Assembly (NCBI RefSeq): GCF_018320785.1 | Contig: NC_054867.1 | Span: 27,655,855 to 27,719,854 of the forward strand | DNA from: Cheilinus undulatus | Lineage: Eukaryota > Chordata > Actinopteri > Labriformes > Labridae | Length of the DNA stretch: 64,000 nt | Direction: 5' to 3' | Part shown: positions 34,376 through 49,600 of the stretch, piece after piece | Position numbering within the stretch: the stretch's first letter is position 1 | How the letters are laid out: each line of letters opens with the position of its first letter | Notes under the pieces: generated by a model | The model's database searches: none | Seen by the model: only the letters and a program-made list of their open reading frames with translations | Told to the model about the DNA's origin: nothing | Position numbers and translations under genes: made by a program

Positions 34376-37300
34376 TCACATGTTGTAAGCAACATAGATG
34401 GGATCCAGCTGGTCAGCGAGGAAAGAGTCACGAAGGTGCATGCGCTGTTTCTCTCCCCTGGAGTTAATGGGTATAACCCCGGGGTCCACAATAACCACCA
34501 CACCCACAATGAGGTGGTGCTCCTCCAGGACCACGTTGGTTATCAGAGGCACCAGGTCTAGTGCGTCCTGCTCTGAACCGCAGAGCTCTGACACCACCAC
34601 CAGCAGGTTGGTCCATGTAAACACAGCACTGTAGGGGACAAAATCAGAGAATACAATGCTCACTGAAAAACAATACAACAGCAATATCTATTTATTGTAG
34701 GCCTTTGCCTGGACAGGAATGCTTGAGACTGACAGGAAGTTCGGGGATAGCAAGCACCAAATCACATGAGGATCAGGAGTCAAACCCACAACCATTGCAA
34801 ATTCACTTATTGTCTTTTTCTCTGAGAATTACATAAAAAGATTGATAACACTCACATTTCTATTAGAAATGTAAGGCAACCCCTGCCTGACCTTTACCTT
34901 AATTATTTTATTCTTTAACAAAAACAAAACAAAAAAATTAGTCTTGCCTACTGGCCTGCATGTCATGTGCTTATTTTGTTCATCGATTTTTTCATTTGTT
35001 GTAAATGTTTCAGGGTGTGATATTGTATTTTTGCAAGAAGAGTACATCACCACTGCTTAAAAATGTGGTTAATTTATCATCTATTCATAATAATAATATT
35101 TTAAATTAGTAATTTCACATTTTTTATTTTCTCATATTGCTTGTTTTTTAAAGCGTTCTGAATGTTAAAGTTCAATAAATATAACTGATGCAGATGTAAA
35201 ATCAGTGAGTAATTGTGTGTGTGAACCATGATCTCAATATCCATTGAAATAATAATGATTATCATTTTTGCCATAAATAAGCAGCCCTTCATAGAACAAC
35301 TCCATCTATAAGTAATTACGAATATACAGTGCTTAACAAATTTATTAGACCACCATAACCCTAACCAAAATTAGGTTTATGCCACAGCTGCCATAAATCA
35401 ACAGCACTGGTAATTAACAAAATCATTTTTTAAGTTTCTGCAATGGTTAATACACCAATATGTAAAAGCTCTTTAACCGAAATGATATTTTAAATGCTAA
35501 AATATAATTCTTATTGTTATCCATGAATTTTCAAATTTACTGATTTAAAAAAAACTGAAAAAATAGTAAAGCACATTATTATTTCTTGATTAATATGTGA
35601 AATTATAGTTATTTACTTGCATTCCTGAAGAGAAAAATAATTCTAGTGGTTGAATGCTATGCTTGATTAATTTCTGACTTCTCAGAGAAGCCTAGTGAGC
35701 CGGCTCAAATTTGGGTGAATTCAGTTTGAAATTCCTCATTCCTGTTCAAAATGGTAAAACGTGGAGAGCTCACTGAAAATGAAAGAGTCAGCATTAAAGC
35801 ACTTCATGATGCTGGATGGTCTTTGAGACAAATATGACAGGTGGTCTAATAAATTTGTTAAGCACTGTACATATCAGAATAATTCTTGTGCATATTTGAG
35901 CACAACAGATACAAAAAAATTGCCATTGGCACATCTTCTAAATTTCATAGTCTGATGTTACTGGTCCATTTCAATTCCCTAAACACCACTAATAATGCAT
36001 GTGCATCCACTCACCTCTCAGCAATACTACGGTGAGCCCGGGACACTGACGTTTCAATGTCAATGGGGTGGTAGCGCAGTCCTCTCAGCTCCAAGGTCTC
36101 ATCGAGTGAGCCCACCACAAAGAGGGCATCATGTCGATCTGAACACAGACACACAACAATATTCATCAAGAGAAGTGTGTAGCAAAGGTAGAGGAAGAAG
36201 TGTAGGCAGACAGGAGTATGTTAACTTGGTTTTTATACATCTGAATTTACTTTGATATGTTTTACCTTTTTATTGATTTTAAAAATCAATCATGGTCAAT
36301 ATAAGTAGGCTTTTTGACAAAATAAAACACACTCAATGTCAAAGTGAAAACCGATTTCTACAAGCATTGTCAAATAAATAAAAATATGTAATGTTAAATA
36401 AGTGACTGCATAAATGTTCACCCCCTCTAACATGACTGACCTGATTTATTAAATCAGTAAAAGGGTAAAATGTCCAAGGGGGTGAATACTTTCTATTGAC
36501 ATTGTGCATACAAATCTCTGTATTAAAGTGTTCATAATATCCAGTCTACTGTATTTCATAATTAACACATTAAGATCCAGTAAAATCTAGCTTTTAGCAT
36601 TGTTAGGGTCTACATACCTCCACTGGCATCCAGCAGCTCAGTCCTCTTAACGAAACCCAGGTATCCTGTCCTGGCCCATAAGGTCTGCGGGTCTCCAAAG
36701 CTGAGCTTTGTGTTGAAGTGGTTAGCCTGCAGACTTTCCTCTCCATAGATGGTGTAGTACCCGCTGGCATTGTGAGGACTGTTCACCCAGATCTAAGAGG
36801 AGCAAATACTTGGTATGAGCTGGTTTGAAAAGGAAGAAGGCTTGACACACCATGGGGTCATGATCAATACAGTCATGATGTCTTCACAGCTTCATCTCAC
36901 CTCGCCGAGATGAGAATCTCCAAGTGGACCTCTGGTCTCTGGATTTACAATTATCACCCGAACACCTGGAAGTATCTGCAGAGAAAACAAGAGAGCCACA
37001 CCATGTCAGCATGTACAATTTTGAATAAATGAATTCACCATGTGAACTATACCACATGCAAACCAACTATACATGCCATCTCACCTTGCCAGACTCCATC
37101 AGAGGAAGACTCTGAGGGGCTCCTCTCTCCACCAGCCTCACTCTGCAAAATCACACAAGCAGATGTATGCTATTTTGGAAAAAAAACACTCTTTATCAAC
37201 AATGGCCTAAATGCACAGGTCTGCTGAACATGTTGTCAGTTGATTTCAAAAAAAAAAAAAAATTACTATCGGCTTTGTAATTAATTGCAAATAATTGTAT

Positions 37301-37564
37301 ATGTCGATAATTTGATAAAGACTGAATTAATGGTAGATTTAATTAAAGAAATATGAAAACAATCAGAAAGGACACACTTCTGATATCCTGGCTTCAAAAC
37401 TTTCAAGTAACTTTGAAACAGCAAAAGTTGAGACTGAAGACACATGGTTCACTTACAAGTCAATCTGGAGTTAATCTGTAATTTAAGGGCCCAGAGAACT
37501 TTTGCATGTGTTCCAGTCAAAGTAACAAAGCTACTTTAGCTGGTTATGTGATGCATCAGTGCGA

Positions 37565-37615
<51 letters not shown>

Positions 37616-40600
37616 TGTTAGGAGTTTATGAGGTTTATATTGGAAAATCTGTTTCCTTCACAAAGCATCTGAAAATGAAAAGATATATATTTAACTGAGA
37701 AAGGGGGCAAATACTGATATTGATGTTTAAAATAATTTAGCAGATTGCCAATACGGCTCTTCTCCTTTGAATGATGTAAGACTACAACGCCAACAATTTC
37801 TCTAATGTTTGACCATGAAAATATATCAAAGTTTGTCCAACAGGTGTGTTTCTCTGCCCAGTAAAAATCTCTTCATTGTCAGAAGTTTGTTGAACTAGAT
37901 GCTAGAGTTAAATTAAAGCAACACAACAAAAACACATTGGCTTCTGACATTCATATAATTTGCCAATGGAGCAGTGTTTGCCAACAGATGATGGCAATAC
38001 CAATCTTGGACTAATGCATCTGTTTTATCTATCAGTCTATTTACTACTTCAGAAAGGGATACATATTTTTAGAATGTGAAATACTGGAGATATACTGCTT
38101 AACAAATTTATTAGACCACCTGTCATATTTGTCTCAGGGACCAAATTAAGCATCATGAAGTGCTTTAATGAGGACTCTTTATTTTCAGTGAGCTCTCCAC
38201 ATTTTACCATTTTGAACAGGAATGAGGAATTTCAAACTGAATTCACCTTTTTATACCCAAATTTGAGCCGGCTCACTGGGCTTCTCTGAGAAGTCAGAAA
38301 TTAATCAAGCATAACATTCAACCACTAAAACTCATTTTTCTCTTCAGGAATGCAAGTAAATAACTATATAATTTGACATATTAATCAGAAATAATAATGT
38401 GCTTTACTATTTTTTCAGTTTTTTTGTAAATCAGTTAATTTGAAAATTCATGGATAACAATAAGAATTATATTTTAGCATTAAAAATATCATTTTGGCTA
38501 AAGAGCTTCTATATATTGGTGTATTAACCACTGCAGAAACATAAAAAATGATTTTGGTTTTACCAATTTTTTTACCAACACTGTTAATTTAGGGCAGCTG
38601 TGGCATAAACCTTACTTTGGGTGGTGGTCTAATAAATTTGTCAAGTACTGTAAGTTACTCAATTATTTGAAAATTTTACATGTTAATCCAGGCAGTTAAA
38701 ATGAGAAGATCAATTTTTACTCCTGAATCTCTAATAGCCTTTTATAGGACTATTATGACATTTCAATCACCCTGGTTAAAAACATGCAGGTATTCTTACC
38801 TGTCATGGCGGAGAGACTTCATGTCCACATAAACTGTACAGGGATCAGGACCAGTAGTGCCCTGCAATACAAAAGGAAGTTTCAGATAGTGCATTAGGTA
38901 TACCATTACGCTGCTTTATTGTTCTGGGCTTCTTTGTAAAATATGTAAATAGAAATCTTCCTGGTTAAATGAGGGTTAAACCTGAACAACAATGTCTAGA
39001 TTCAGGTCAAGTGCGTTGCTGTACCTGCAGGCAGATGGCCAAATTGACCCTGGACCCAAAAGCAGTACTGACAGCTCTGGATGAAAGCCCCACATCCTTA
39101 AACAGCTTGGAGAAGGACTGTGTGAGGGCAAGGCGAGGACGCTCTTCTGCTATCACCACACAGCTCCTCACACACGACAGGTTCACTCCACGGGCCTGAA
39201 ACACACCAGGAGATAAATGATGAAATCCTTGAGAAATCATCTCAGTCTGTAATTAATAATTCCCCCTACATCTACATCTCTGCATCTTATGGCTGGGCTC
39301 CCTAAGAGCAGAGAAAACTTTCACCAGCTTTTTTGTACATTTCTGCCACTTTTCGCCAAATAGTGCAACTTCTTTTTGTCACTTTTCACCCATTTTTGCC
39401 ACTTTTTCCCCTTTCTGCAACTTACTTTTGCTATTGTCTGCCACTTTTTGCCAAATTTTGACTGTTTTAAGGAAAGGGGTTTGCATTTTGAAACAGGTTT
39501 TACTGTACTACAGTATACATGATTAAAAAAATAAGTGTTGCTTTGATAAGAGTGCTTATTATTATTTGGGTAAAAAAACAAAATCTCATGATCACAATGG
39601 TCCATTGAATCACATTTACAATAGATCATGATTTTGCTGACCTCCATGGGCCCCCCAGTTTGGCCTGGCCCCATAAGGCCCCCCCCCAATCACTCACCTT
39701 GAGTAATTCAGTCTGAGTCCCCAACCCTTTAGTGCAGAGCTCCATGACAGAGTAGGAGCAGAAAGTGTCTCTGATGCGGTACTGACTGAGCGTGCTCAGC
39801 CACAGAGACAAGCAGCTCTCTAACTCAAATGGAGGAATCAGGATGGACTGGTGACCTGAGTAAACACTGTAAAAGAAGAAGAAGGAGACAAGTGGATGAG
39901 TAATGCAAAGAGTCAAAAACCGAATGAAGCATGCATTATAGGTGATGGTCTATGGTACCTTGCGAGGCACCACAAGACAAAGCCCAGCCCACAGTAAGGA
40001 TCCAGGCAGATGGCTATTTGGCGAGAGGAGTACAGTTCACACTGAAGCTTCACAGAGCGACAAAGTGCACTAACCGCTGCATGAGAGATCTATTAAAAAC
40101 AAAAAATACACAGATGAATCTCAAAGAAAAACCTCCTGCTGTATCACATCATCCATGAATGAAGCCCTCTGGATCCAGGTTAATGTATGAAAGCATGACG
40201 TGGAGATTATAAAACCAGCTCCTCACAGATTTATCTTTTATAAACTCTGTATCTCTTTTATTCCATTTAGAGTTTTTTTTTTACATCACTTTGTGCTTTT
40301 TTGTGCCTATTTGTGGTCATTTAGGTGCTCTTATTTTATATAACATTAAATGCAGAGGCTTTGGTTCAACTTAATGCTAAAATATTCTAACCTTTTAATT
40401 TATATGGAGACCGCTTAGCAAACAGCAGCTTATCTGATTAAAATGAGGCACAGAGCTTTGTTATTATTTTTTTAGAGCTGTGTTTCTGTCCCCTTGAATT
40501 TCAGTATTTACTGACTTCTACCATGTTTTTTGGCCTCTATCAGCCCTTATCGAAATAAAAAAAGTCTGTGCTGTTTTGTGCTGAGCAGGTTATGTGCAGT

Positions 40601-43600
40601 GGGAATTTTAATGCTAAAAATAGCTGATGTGAGTGAAATACAACCTAAATAACTGTGAGTGCTAACATAAATTTAAGGAAATAAATAGATAAATAAATTA
40701 TATATACATATACATACATTTATGTATATATATATATGTGATGGAAGCCTCTCGCATGGTCATTTGAAAAATCATTCTTATTAAACATGAATGAAGGTCT
40801 AGTAATGTAAAAAGTTACGTAGGAGCTCATTAGCTGCATGTGTAAAAGCTTGTTGATTTTGAATTTGGATCAAGAAGGTTGTTTTTTTTTTTTTTTATTC
40901 CTAACCTTGACCCCGGTGAGCATGCCTGTGGTGGACACGCTGAAGTCCAGATAAGCTATCATCTCTGCTGTGGGCGGCTTATAGATCTGTGGAGGCCGGC
41001 GGCGAGGGAGGTCATCTACAAGCAAGAACAGGGTATGGAGAAAAAAAAATAGATTGAAAATGAGATGACGCAATAATGGCACAATTATAGTTCTTGCTTT
41101 CTGATGCCTGATACAATTATTAAGCAGTGATACTATAAACACTTTCTATTTTTTCTTTGATTTAAATTCTAATGATAAGGGAAGAGTTCTGCTGTCAAAT
41201 TACAACATTTATACACTAAACTAACTAAAGGGGAAAGGAAGTAGAATTACAACTGCACGCAGCAAACATGAAAAAACACTGAGCACTCGTCCACACTGAA
41301 TGATTTGTGTAATGAAATGTCCTACTTCCTGTTTGTCTTGTCACAGCAAACACTAACACAGAAACTGACTCAAGTGTTTCTGACAAAGCTGACAACCTCA
41401 TATTAAGTTGAAACGCACTGATGAACTCCGACCCCAACCCATGAGCCAGTTTTATTCTCCTTCTTTGGTATTATGAGAAAGTACAGGCGTACCGTTTTCT
41501 CCTAATGCCAGTACTTTGCATAAAAGACCGAATGAGAATTTTCATTAATTCTGTATTTACTATAGATTTATGATGGCACTGGAACAATACTTTTGTAGGG
41601 ATACACAATGTTATCGGTATACAGTTCACTCAGAGAATAGCAGAGCCCCTGAAAAACCCAGAGAATGGGCCTTCTCAAGCTGTAATCTTATTGATGATAT
41701 CAATGCATGAGTGTTGGATAAGTAGCACTGGTGCTAGCATACTGGCTATTTATTTGTGCTACTTTTTAACCTCTTTTCACCGTGTGTTCTGCCCATTTTT
41801 GCCACATTTCTGGCCACTCTTAACCCATTTTTGCAACTGTTAGCAACTTCTTCTTGTCACTTTTAAAGGATTTTTGCTGCTTTTTGTCCACTTCTGTCCC
41901 TTTTTATGCCATTTTTAACCCTATTGAGCACTTTCTGCCCTATGCTGCACCTTTTTTTTTTAACTCTACCCATTTTAGCCAATTAGTTTTGCCTCTCTTT
42001 GTCTATTTTCTGCCTCTTGAACATTACTTAATTATTTCCATTTGCAGTCGTCACAGTTTTTTCCACTTTATTTTCTAGCATCCTGACTTTTGTGCACATC
42101 ATGGCTTATCTTTAAAGTCTGGCATTACTTTCCTTATTGTTAAGTTCTGAATGCCCACTGACATTGTTTTCATCACCAATAAAAAAGTATTTCTGTTTCA
42201 AGAGAACGGCTTAACATTTTGAAAAGGGCTATATTTTACTACAGTATAAATGAATTAAATTCATTTTTGTTGCTTTGATAATTGTGATTATTATTTAGCT
42301 CAAAAATATTTAATTATAACAGTTTAACTTTTCAATGGACCATGGTTTTGCAGTCCTCAAAACCAGTTTGCCTTGGCCCCAAAAAGCTCCTCCCTTACCC
42401 CCCTCCTTATGGGTGGCCTTATCAGTATATCAGTATTTGCAGGTATGGCAGGTAAGTGAATTATTGGTATCGGCAGATATGAAAACTTGATATTTCCAAA
42501 TATTTCCAGCCTACATGTTGACTGTAAAAATCTGCCTATATTCACTGTATATTGGCTGAATTTTGGCTGTCAGGGCAGGAAAAGCACAGGTGTCAGTAAT
42601 AAACCTGGTCCCATCTGTGCTTTTCCCACTATGACAAGTCAAAATGAAAGAAGGCTGACTTTTTCTTGGTACTTTACCTGTGTCAATGATTGTTGGCCAC
42701 GTTTTAATGTTGACAGAAGCAGCAGCCTCTTTTGAGCGCAAAGTCCTCATGAGGTTTTGAGTGGTAAGGATGCATGCAGCTTTACTGACCTACAAAAGAA
42801 AAATCATGAATAAAAAAAACTTATATTAAGCTGCTTTAAATAACTAAAAATAAAAAAAGATGAACAAAAACACATTTATACACAAATAATCAACAAACAC
42901 ACAACATATTCTGCATTCAGGAGACACACTTTGGATCTTTGTGATGTTTGAAAATGAAAAAAATCCACTGACATAATGTTATAAAATGTTTCTTTTGAAG
43001 TCTTGTGATCAAGACTTTGTGCTAAACAGGACATCTGACAAAAAGAGATTCTTATGGTGCATTTCCAGGAAGTAGTCCAGTCTGGTTTATATTAGTATGG
43101 TTTGATCTGGTAAAGCTTGATCGTTTAAACAACCAACCGTACCCTTTCTTGGGTGACAGGGGTAACTGTTGATACCTGTTGGTACCCCGACAGAAGCCCA
43201 CCAAAAAGCAGGGCAGTATGGATCGATTATTTTGGTATTTTCCCAACTTTTGACAGAGGAAACGCAAATGAGTTAATCAGGCCAGCAAAATCATTGGTTT
43301 ATGCACCAACTTGTTGCACTTTGAGATTTGTTTCTAAATGTAAAGTGTGTTAAAAATAAAAATTTTTATCACTATTATTATTATTATCATTACCCAAAAC
43401 TCCCCTTTCTGAACTGTATAGCCACTCTGTGATCAGGAAAGCCACCCTGATCACAGAGGACCCCTCTCACACCCTTCACCATTCTTTCCAGTTACTGTCA
43501 TCAGGTAGACGATACAAAGTTCCCCTGGCCTGGAAAAATATCTACAAAAAAACTTTATTCCCTCTGCAATAACCATCCTGAACAATATGAAATGAGTTTA

Positions 43601-46600
43601 TTTTTATCAGTTCACACAATAATTGTTTTTTTTAATCAGCCGTCCCTTTTAACCCTCCAATTATGACTGTCTTGGATTTTAAATGAGCTCTTATGTGTTG
43701 TTTGAGCCTTGTCAAAGAAAAATTTCTGTCATTCCTCAGACAGACAATAAAGCCCATCCATCCATCCATCCATCCATCCATCCATCTATCTGCAAACATA
43801 TCCGGTAAACTAAACACCCTTAGTAATAGTTGAGGACAATGTCTCAGGAGTTGAAAAAAAATCAGTACAGCTTGGGAACAAAATGAGCCATTACAGTCAC
43901 CAAGTGAAAAATTGCTTTCGCTAAGTGTTTTAGGTAACACAGTAATCCATCATCCCCAGGTTATTTATCGCAGTATCTACATATAGGCCACTAAAAATAA
44001 AGTTGCATGTATCTACACACTAACTGATGAACATTCAATAACGCCTGCATGCTGAAAAGAGCACACAGACTTACATCAATAATCATGCGGACTGTGGGCA
44101 GCGTGGCTGCCAGGTTCTGCGGGTGTGGAGGTCGAACATTTACGGGAACACATCCAGCATAGAGACAACCGTAGAAGGCAGCTATCAAATCAATGCCTGA
44201 GAGAAAGATGGAGGACAAAGATGTTAAATAACACAATTAAAAGAGAACAATAACCATGTCTCCAAATAGATGAAATAAAAAGGAATACAAAAAAAATTAA
44301 CTACCAGGAGGATAGAGTAGCACAACGTTCTCTCCAGTGTTGATGCTTCCTTTCTCTGTGAGCGCTGCAGCGATCTTCTCTGCACGCTTGTGTAGCTGAA
44401 CACATGTCGCTGTGCCCACTGTCACACCCTGAATACAGATACAAGGTTACTAAATACAAATGTAGCAGTATCCTCACGTTAATGCTCGTTATTAAAGTCA
44501 AAGTATATGTTTTGATTTTAATCAGTTTGGTACCTTAGCATTTAGAAGAACAAAGAGAACGTGGTCTGGGTCTGTCTGTGCCCTCCAGTGTAAAGCTTCT
44601 GATAAATACTGATGCTGGAATAAAAGACAGAAATAATACGATTTACTAAGAATGATAGCATCTATATGTATGAATATTATTCCAAACACAACCACAGACG
44701 GGTTGTACAGGGAAGAGTTTTCACTGATGGAAAAACACTATAAATAACTGAAATAAAAATAAATAAAGTGGAACCCAGCATGAAGCTGTCCAGTATAATA
44801 TATGTCCTGCCAACATGCAGACAGACTCTGAGCCAATCCAGCTCTTAAAATAATGAACAATAACTCAGGACTTGTGCAGTACTACTGCAGTACTAAGGCT
44901 ACAGAAGGCGTATATCTACTGAAACCATGCTCACTTTTGTTCATGTCACATTTTATACAAGCACACAAAATTAAAGCCACGATACGACACAGATCAGAGC
45001 ATGAATAATAAACAAAGGTGTGGGGAGGATGCCAGAGGGGGCCATAATCCTTACCATCACAGTTGGCCACATACAGAGCTACATCCAGAGAGAGAGAAAA
45101 GAGCAGAAAAAGAGAAGAGTCCAGATTTTTCTTTAAATCTATCATTCTAAGCTGTGGCCGACCATGGACAGGTATAACACTGGCACTGGAAAGTCTTAAT
45201 CAAACGTCTACCATCATCATGAAACATGCACAACTTTGCTAATAATAGAAATCAATATGCATGTGCCTCAGGGTGCAATTATGTTGTGATTTCCTGGCTG
45301 GTAGAAAAGTAAGACTTAGTGGAATAAAAACTACCTTTCTGACCAGATCCTGGTCCTCTATCATGCCCAGGTCCCTTCCTGCTGCTTGAGCAATCCTCTT
45401 CCCTGCTACCAGGTTGCCAACCATCACAGATGCCGGGCCAACACCAACTGCAAGGCAAAACAGAGTCAGCTTGGAAAATGAGTATTTTTAAAGCAGGCCT
45501 TTGCAGGGGAAAATTCTAGACAGGACTTTTGATTTTGGGAGGTCAAACAACAAATTCCAGTGTTAATCAGTGTAATCAGTGTAAATATACAAACAGCTCT
45601 TTACAGCACACGGCTAACAAGAGAACATAAGCTGACAGAGAACATCAGGACAACAATAGAGGTTTATTAAAACGTACAATGTAAACTACTGTGTCATGCA
45701 TTTTGCTTGCTTGTGTCTGCACTGTTTTAAGTTTTTTGTATTCTGTGTTTTAACGTTCTCTTGGTTCCCATCTGATTGATTTTTGTTTGATAGAATATTC
45801 AGAAAGCCTGTTAAGTGTAGGTGGTTTTATGACATTTGCTGAACCTCTACAGCCAGGGCGAACATGGCAGGAATATCACTCTCACAAATGCAGAGACTGT
45901 TTGCACATAAATGTGACAAAATTTGCTTTTAAATCACAAGCGCTTAAAACCTTTCAAATGCATAACAATCAGCAATTTCCCCCATCTTTGCAGATATGAT
46001 CAGTCGTCACCTTAACCAATCAGAAAAGAGATGTGCCACTTACCTGGCTGCTTCTGCCGGGGCTTGGGCAAGTTGGTGACACACGTGTGGGGACACATCA
46101 GGATGTTGCAGGGATGCAGGTTGCCATCCAAGAAGAACTGCTTGGTGTCTGATATATGGATGCCACCCAAGGGGGTTTTAGGTAGGGTGTTAGCTGGAAC
46201 CAGGGCTAGACAGTAGAGACCCACCTGATGGATGCTGTCAATAGCCTGTCGAATAAAAAGTACTTTTAATTGACATTTAGACTCTTTATACCAGACAAAC
46301 TGAATGGAAATCTTCAATAGTGCAGTGTACTAGCATTAAAGACACTGACTTAGTAGAATTTTGTAAAAACTTGTTTATTATATTTGCATAAAAATATTTA
46401 AAGGTCCCATTAAACTGCTAACAGACTGCTATTTGATTCTGCTAATTAACAGTTTTCCATTAAAAGCAGGGACCAAGAGTGGAGCATTAACAGCAGCCTG
46501 CAGTGTTACTACTAGCTCATTAATTTGGTGCCAATTTGATAAACCTGAGTAAAGGATGAATTAAAAACATTTGTATATGTTTTCAGGTAGAACCAAACAC

Positions 46601-49600
46601 TAAAATATCATTGAGAATACCAAAAACATAAATTCTGATATCACATGAATTGTAAGAAAAAAAATTCACCTGAAGGACTCGGCTCATCCACTGGAAGCTG
46701 TCCTCCTCACTGGCATCTGGTCTCTGCTCTGCCACAATCACAACCCTCTCATCATAAAACACTGTGACTGAAAACACAGCGATCCTGATGCAAACACAAA
46801 AAACAGACAAAAACCTTAGTCTTTACACGAATACTACTGCACCCTTTTGTTGCATCAAAGCCTCGTTTGATGCCTGATGTGCTTCCTTTGAACCACCAGA
46901 TGTCAGTAGAGATAAATAAGAATTTGCACTTAAACTGCAGAGAAGTTTGTCTCCTCTGTCAGCACACTTTGGTTTAAGCTAAGTTCATCCGTCCCCTTAC
47001 CTCCCACGGTAAACCGTCTTCACTGGCTCTACGGCAAGAGCGGTGGCCACCAGATCATCGGCATTGTGTCTCCGCCCACTCACCATGAGCAGACCCTCGA
47101 TCTTCCCCACCACAAAGATCAGACTCCCCTGCAGAGTGGAGGACAAATGCACAGCAGGGTCATTATTGTGTCAGTGTAATAATGTCAGCATCACCACATA
47201 TACTGTGCTGTAAGGAGACTTACTGGACCAACAAATCCCAACAGTCCTGAACGCACAAATGGGATCTCTCCAATGGGAACTCCGTTAGCATTTACAGGTA
47301 TAACCTAAACAGACAGTCAGAAAGGACAGCAGTTCACCAACAAAAAAGAAACAAAAAGAAAAATTTCATCCTTTATAGTTTATATTAGCACAGACAGGTG
47401 GGAAAGCTTACTATTCTTTTATACCTCAAAGGTGTTTTTAGTGACTCCAGGCAGGCCGTAGTACATGTTGCCTCCAGCACGTGAGTTCACTATAATCTCT
47501 CCGATCTCGTCAGTTTTACACAGCTGAGGAGGCCCGTCTGGTTTTACAATGCACATTAGAGCTGGAGACACACAAAGCTAACCATGAAAAATATGGACTT
47601 TATATGGACATTATAACATAACAGGAACATGAAGTTAACATTAACGTCTGGCCTGTTGAAAAGCAAAAGATCAACGTAGCCTGGGGCAACACACTTCACA
47701 CTGATTTGCTCTGATGTTTGTGATCGTAAACAATCGGGTTTAGTTAATACTGACTGAAACTTTACATGGTGTATGTGCAGTTGGAGTAATTGGTTTGACT
47801 GGGTGTGAATGAGTATTTATTGGGCTTGTACTGGACTGTATTGGCTCTTTGCCAATACGTGCATCAATGCAGATGTTACAGAATCAATCTAATCTAATCA
47901 ATTAAAAGCTGTGATGGCAGTTTTGTAAAATACGAATCTCTTAAGGTGCAGTAAACAAAAAGCCAACAGATAGCAGCACACTATAACTGCATGATGCAGC
48001 GAACGCTTAAAACCAAAACAAGTAACCTGTAACACTGATGAGAAAGTTCATCTTCTGCCAGAAGGCCAAAAGCAAAGATAATGGATAAAATAAGGTAGAT
48101 AATATTTTGGGTTTCTTATAACACCGGAAAGTTGGACATGAGTCATGCAGTATGCAGCTGTGTAGAAACAAGGTAAAAAGCTGTGGCAACACCAATCTCC
48201 ATCTACACATGACAGGGCACCAAGCTAATTAGCAGTATCAACACCAAGCTGGTTTGCCCCATCTCTTCCACCACTGAATGACGCTGAAGAGTAAAAATTT
48301 CCCTCAATTTCTACATAGGAGAAGAGGATCACAATGCTTTGTTTGTAAGAGACTTAAACCAAGAAGTGTAGTGGATAACAAAGGCTTCAGGCTTCATGCA
48401 GCTGCTTATTGAATTAGTCATGCTGTTTTATCCCCACTTATTTATTCACTATAGAAAATGCAGTGCCATTCTATACTTTTGCAAATCCAAATGGGCTTAT
48501 AGCGAAGTTAAACCAGAATATTTTTATATGAAAAGTATGAAAAACAACAGCAACAAAGACAACAGAGAGGATTAAAAAGATTAAAAAGTTCAATATTATT
48601 GTATTTGCATTTGTTAATAGCTTAAGCTTAGCTTAGAGACAGGAAACAGAATATTTCAATTCATTCTTCAGATCTAGGTGGATCTGAATTTAAGCATTTT
48701 AAAGTGTACGATCCTTAAAAGTACCAAAATATTTATTTGCTGTTACTCTCTACAACAAAGAACAGCTGCCAGCTGTGATTTCTGTATAGGACATGTTTAT
48801 TAAGACATGCTTACTGTCCCAAATCAATGTGTGTCGTGATACGTGTTGTATCATGAAGCTGTGGGAAATACCCAGCCTCTGTGAGGTTATTTTCAAACAA
48901 TATAGTCAAGGAAAAGCAGTATGGCTGCAGTATAGAACTATGTACAAACCAGATGCACTGGATGTATTGTATGTGGAGAAACACTGCCCAAAAAGAAAGA
49001 AAGAAAAAAGGAAGGTGAAAGTAAAATTATAAACCTGGTTTTGACAGGTCCGGATACAGGCTTGTCTTAACAGTGGTATTGGTTTGAGAAGATCATTGTC
49101 TCTTTAAAAACACTGAAACCATGTTGCTGACAGTTCCACTGTTTGCTCTTTAATCAAAGAAGACTGAAAAATATGCACACAAAACATTTAGCTTTTCTTT
49201 ATCATCTTGTTTTGATGTAGTTGGGAGAATATTATGTTTCAATTCAGTCTTTTTCCAAATCGTTTATTTCTGTCTCTTATTCTGATTCTCTTCCTAAAAA
49301 ATATGTGTTAAAGATCATGCATGCTTATTTTGCACCCAACACTCAAATCTTGTATGTCAGACTTTCCCACAAGCACATAGCTGTCATTTGTCTTCATGCT
49401 ATCCTCTTGACTCATTTGTCTGTCCTTCTTTGCTCACCTCCAGGCATGACGTGGCCCACATCCTGTACAGTCAGGGCGGAGTTTTTGTCTTCAGTGTTGA
49501 CCCTGATGACTCCGTGGCTAAGGCCGCCCATAGAGAGGATGGCTCTGGCAGGGAGGGGTGCGCCAGGGACTCCCGGTCTACACAGAAGAGGGTTTCGATC

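Larger units (their letters stand above)
34376..44614 (-). other. dip2b: dip2b second adenylate-forming (FAAL-like) domain exons
   Basis: Blocks in order from 44614 down: LHWRAQTDPDHVLFVLLNAK, ENVVLLYPPGIDLIAAFYGC, VPVNVRPPHPQNLAATLPTV, LDFSVSTTGMLTGVK (the P-loop equivalent, with Thr-Thr-Gly), CLDPYCGLGFVLWC, RDTFCSYSVMELCTKGLG, CVVIAEERPRLAL, LRHDRVRLVERGAPQSLPL, GVRVIIVNPETRGPLGDSHL, GEIWVNSPHNASGYYTIYG, ARTGYLGFVKRTEL, VVGSLDETLELRGLRYHPID, then the C-terminal ETSVSRAHRSIAESAVFTW and the terminus in the last exon. All splice sites used are GT/AG. Confidence 0.85.

Noticed and set aside
43050-43360. A possible further MITE (TGGTACCCCGACAGAAGCCC)
   Set aside because: The phrase resembles a fish repeat, but neither end nor a target duplication could be defined.
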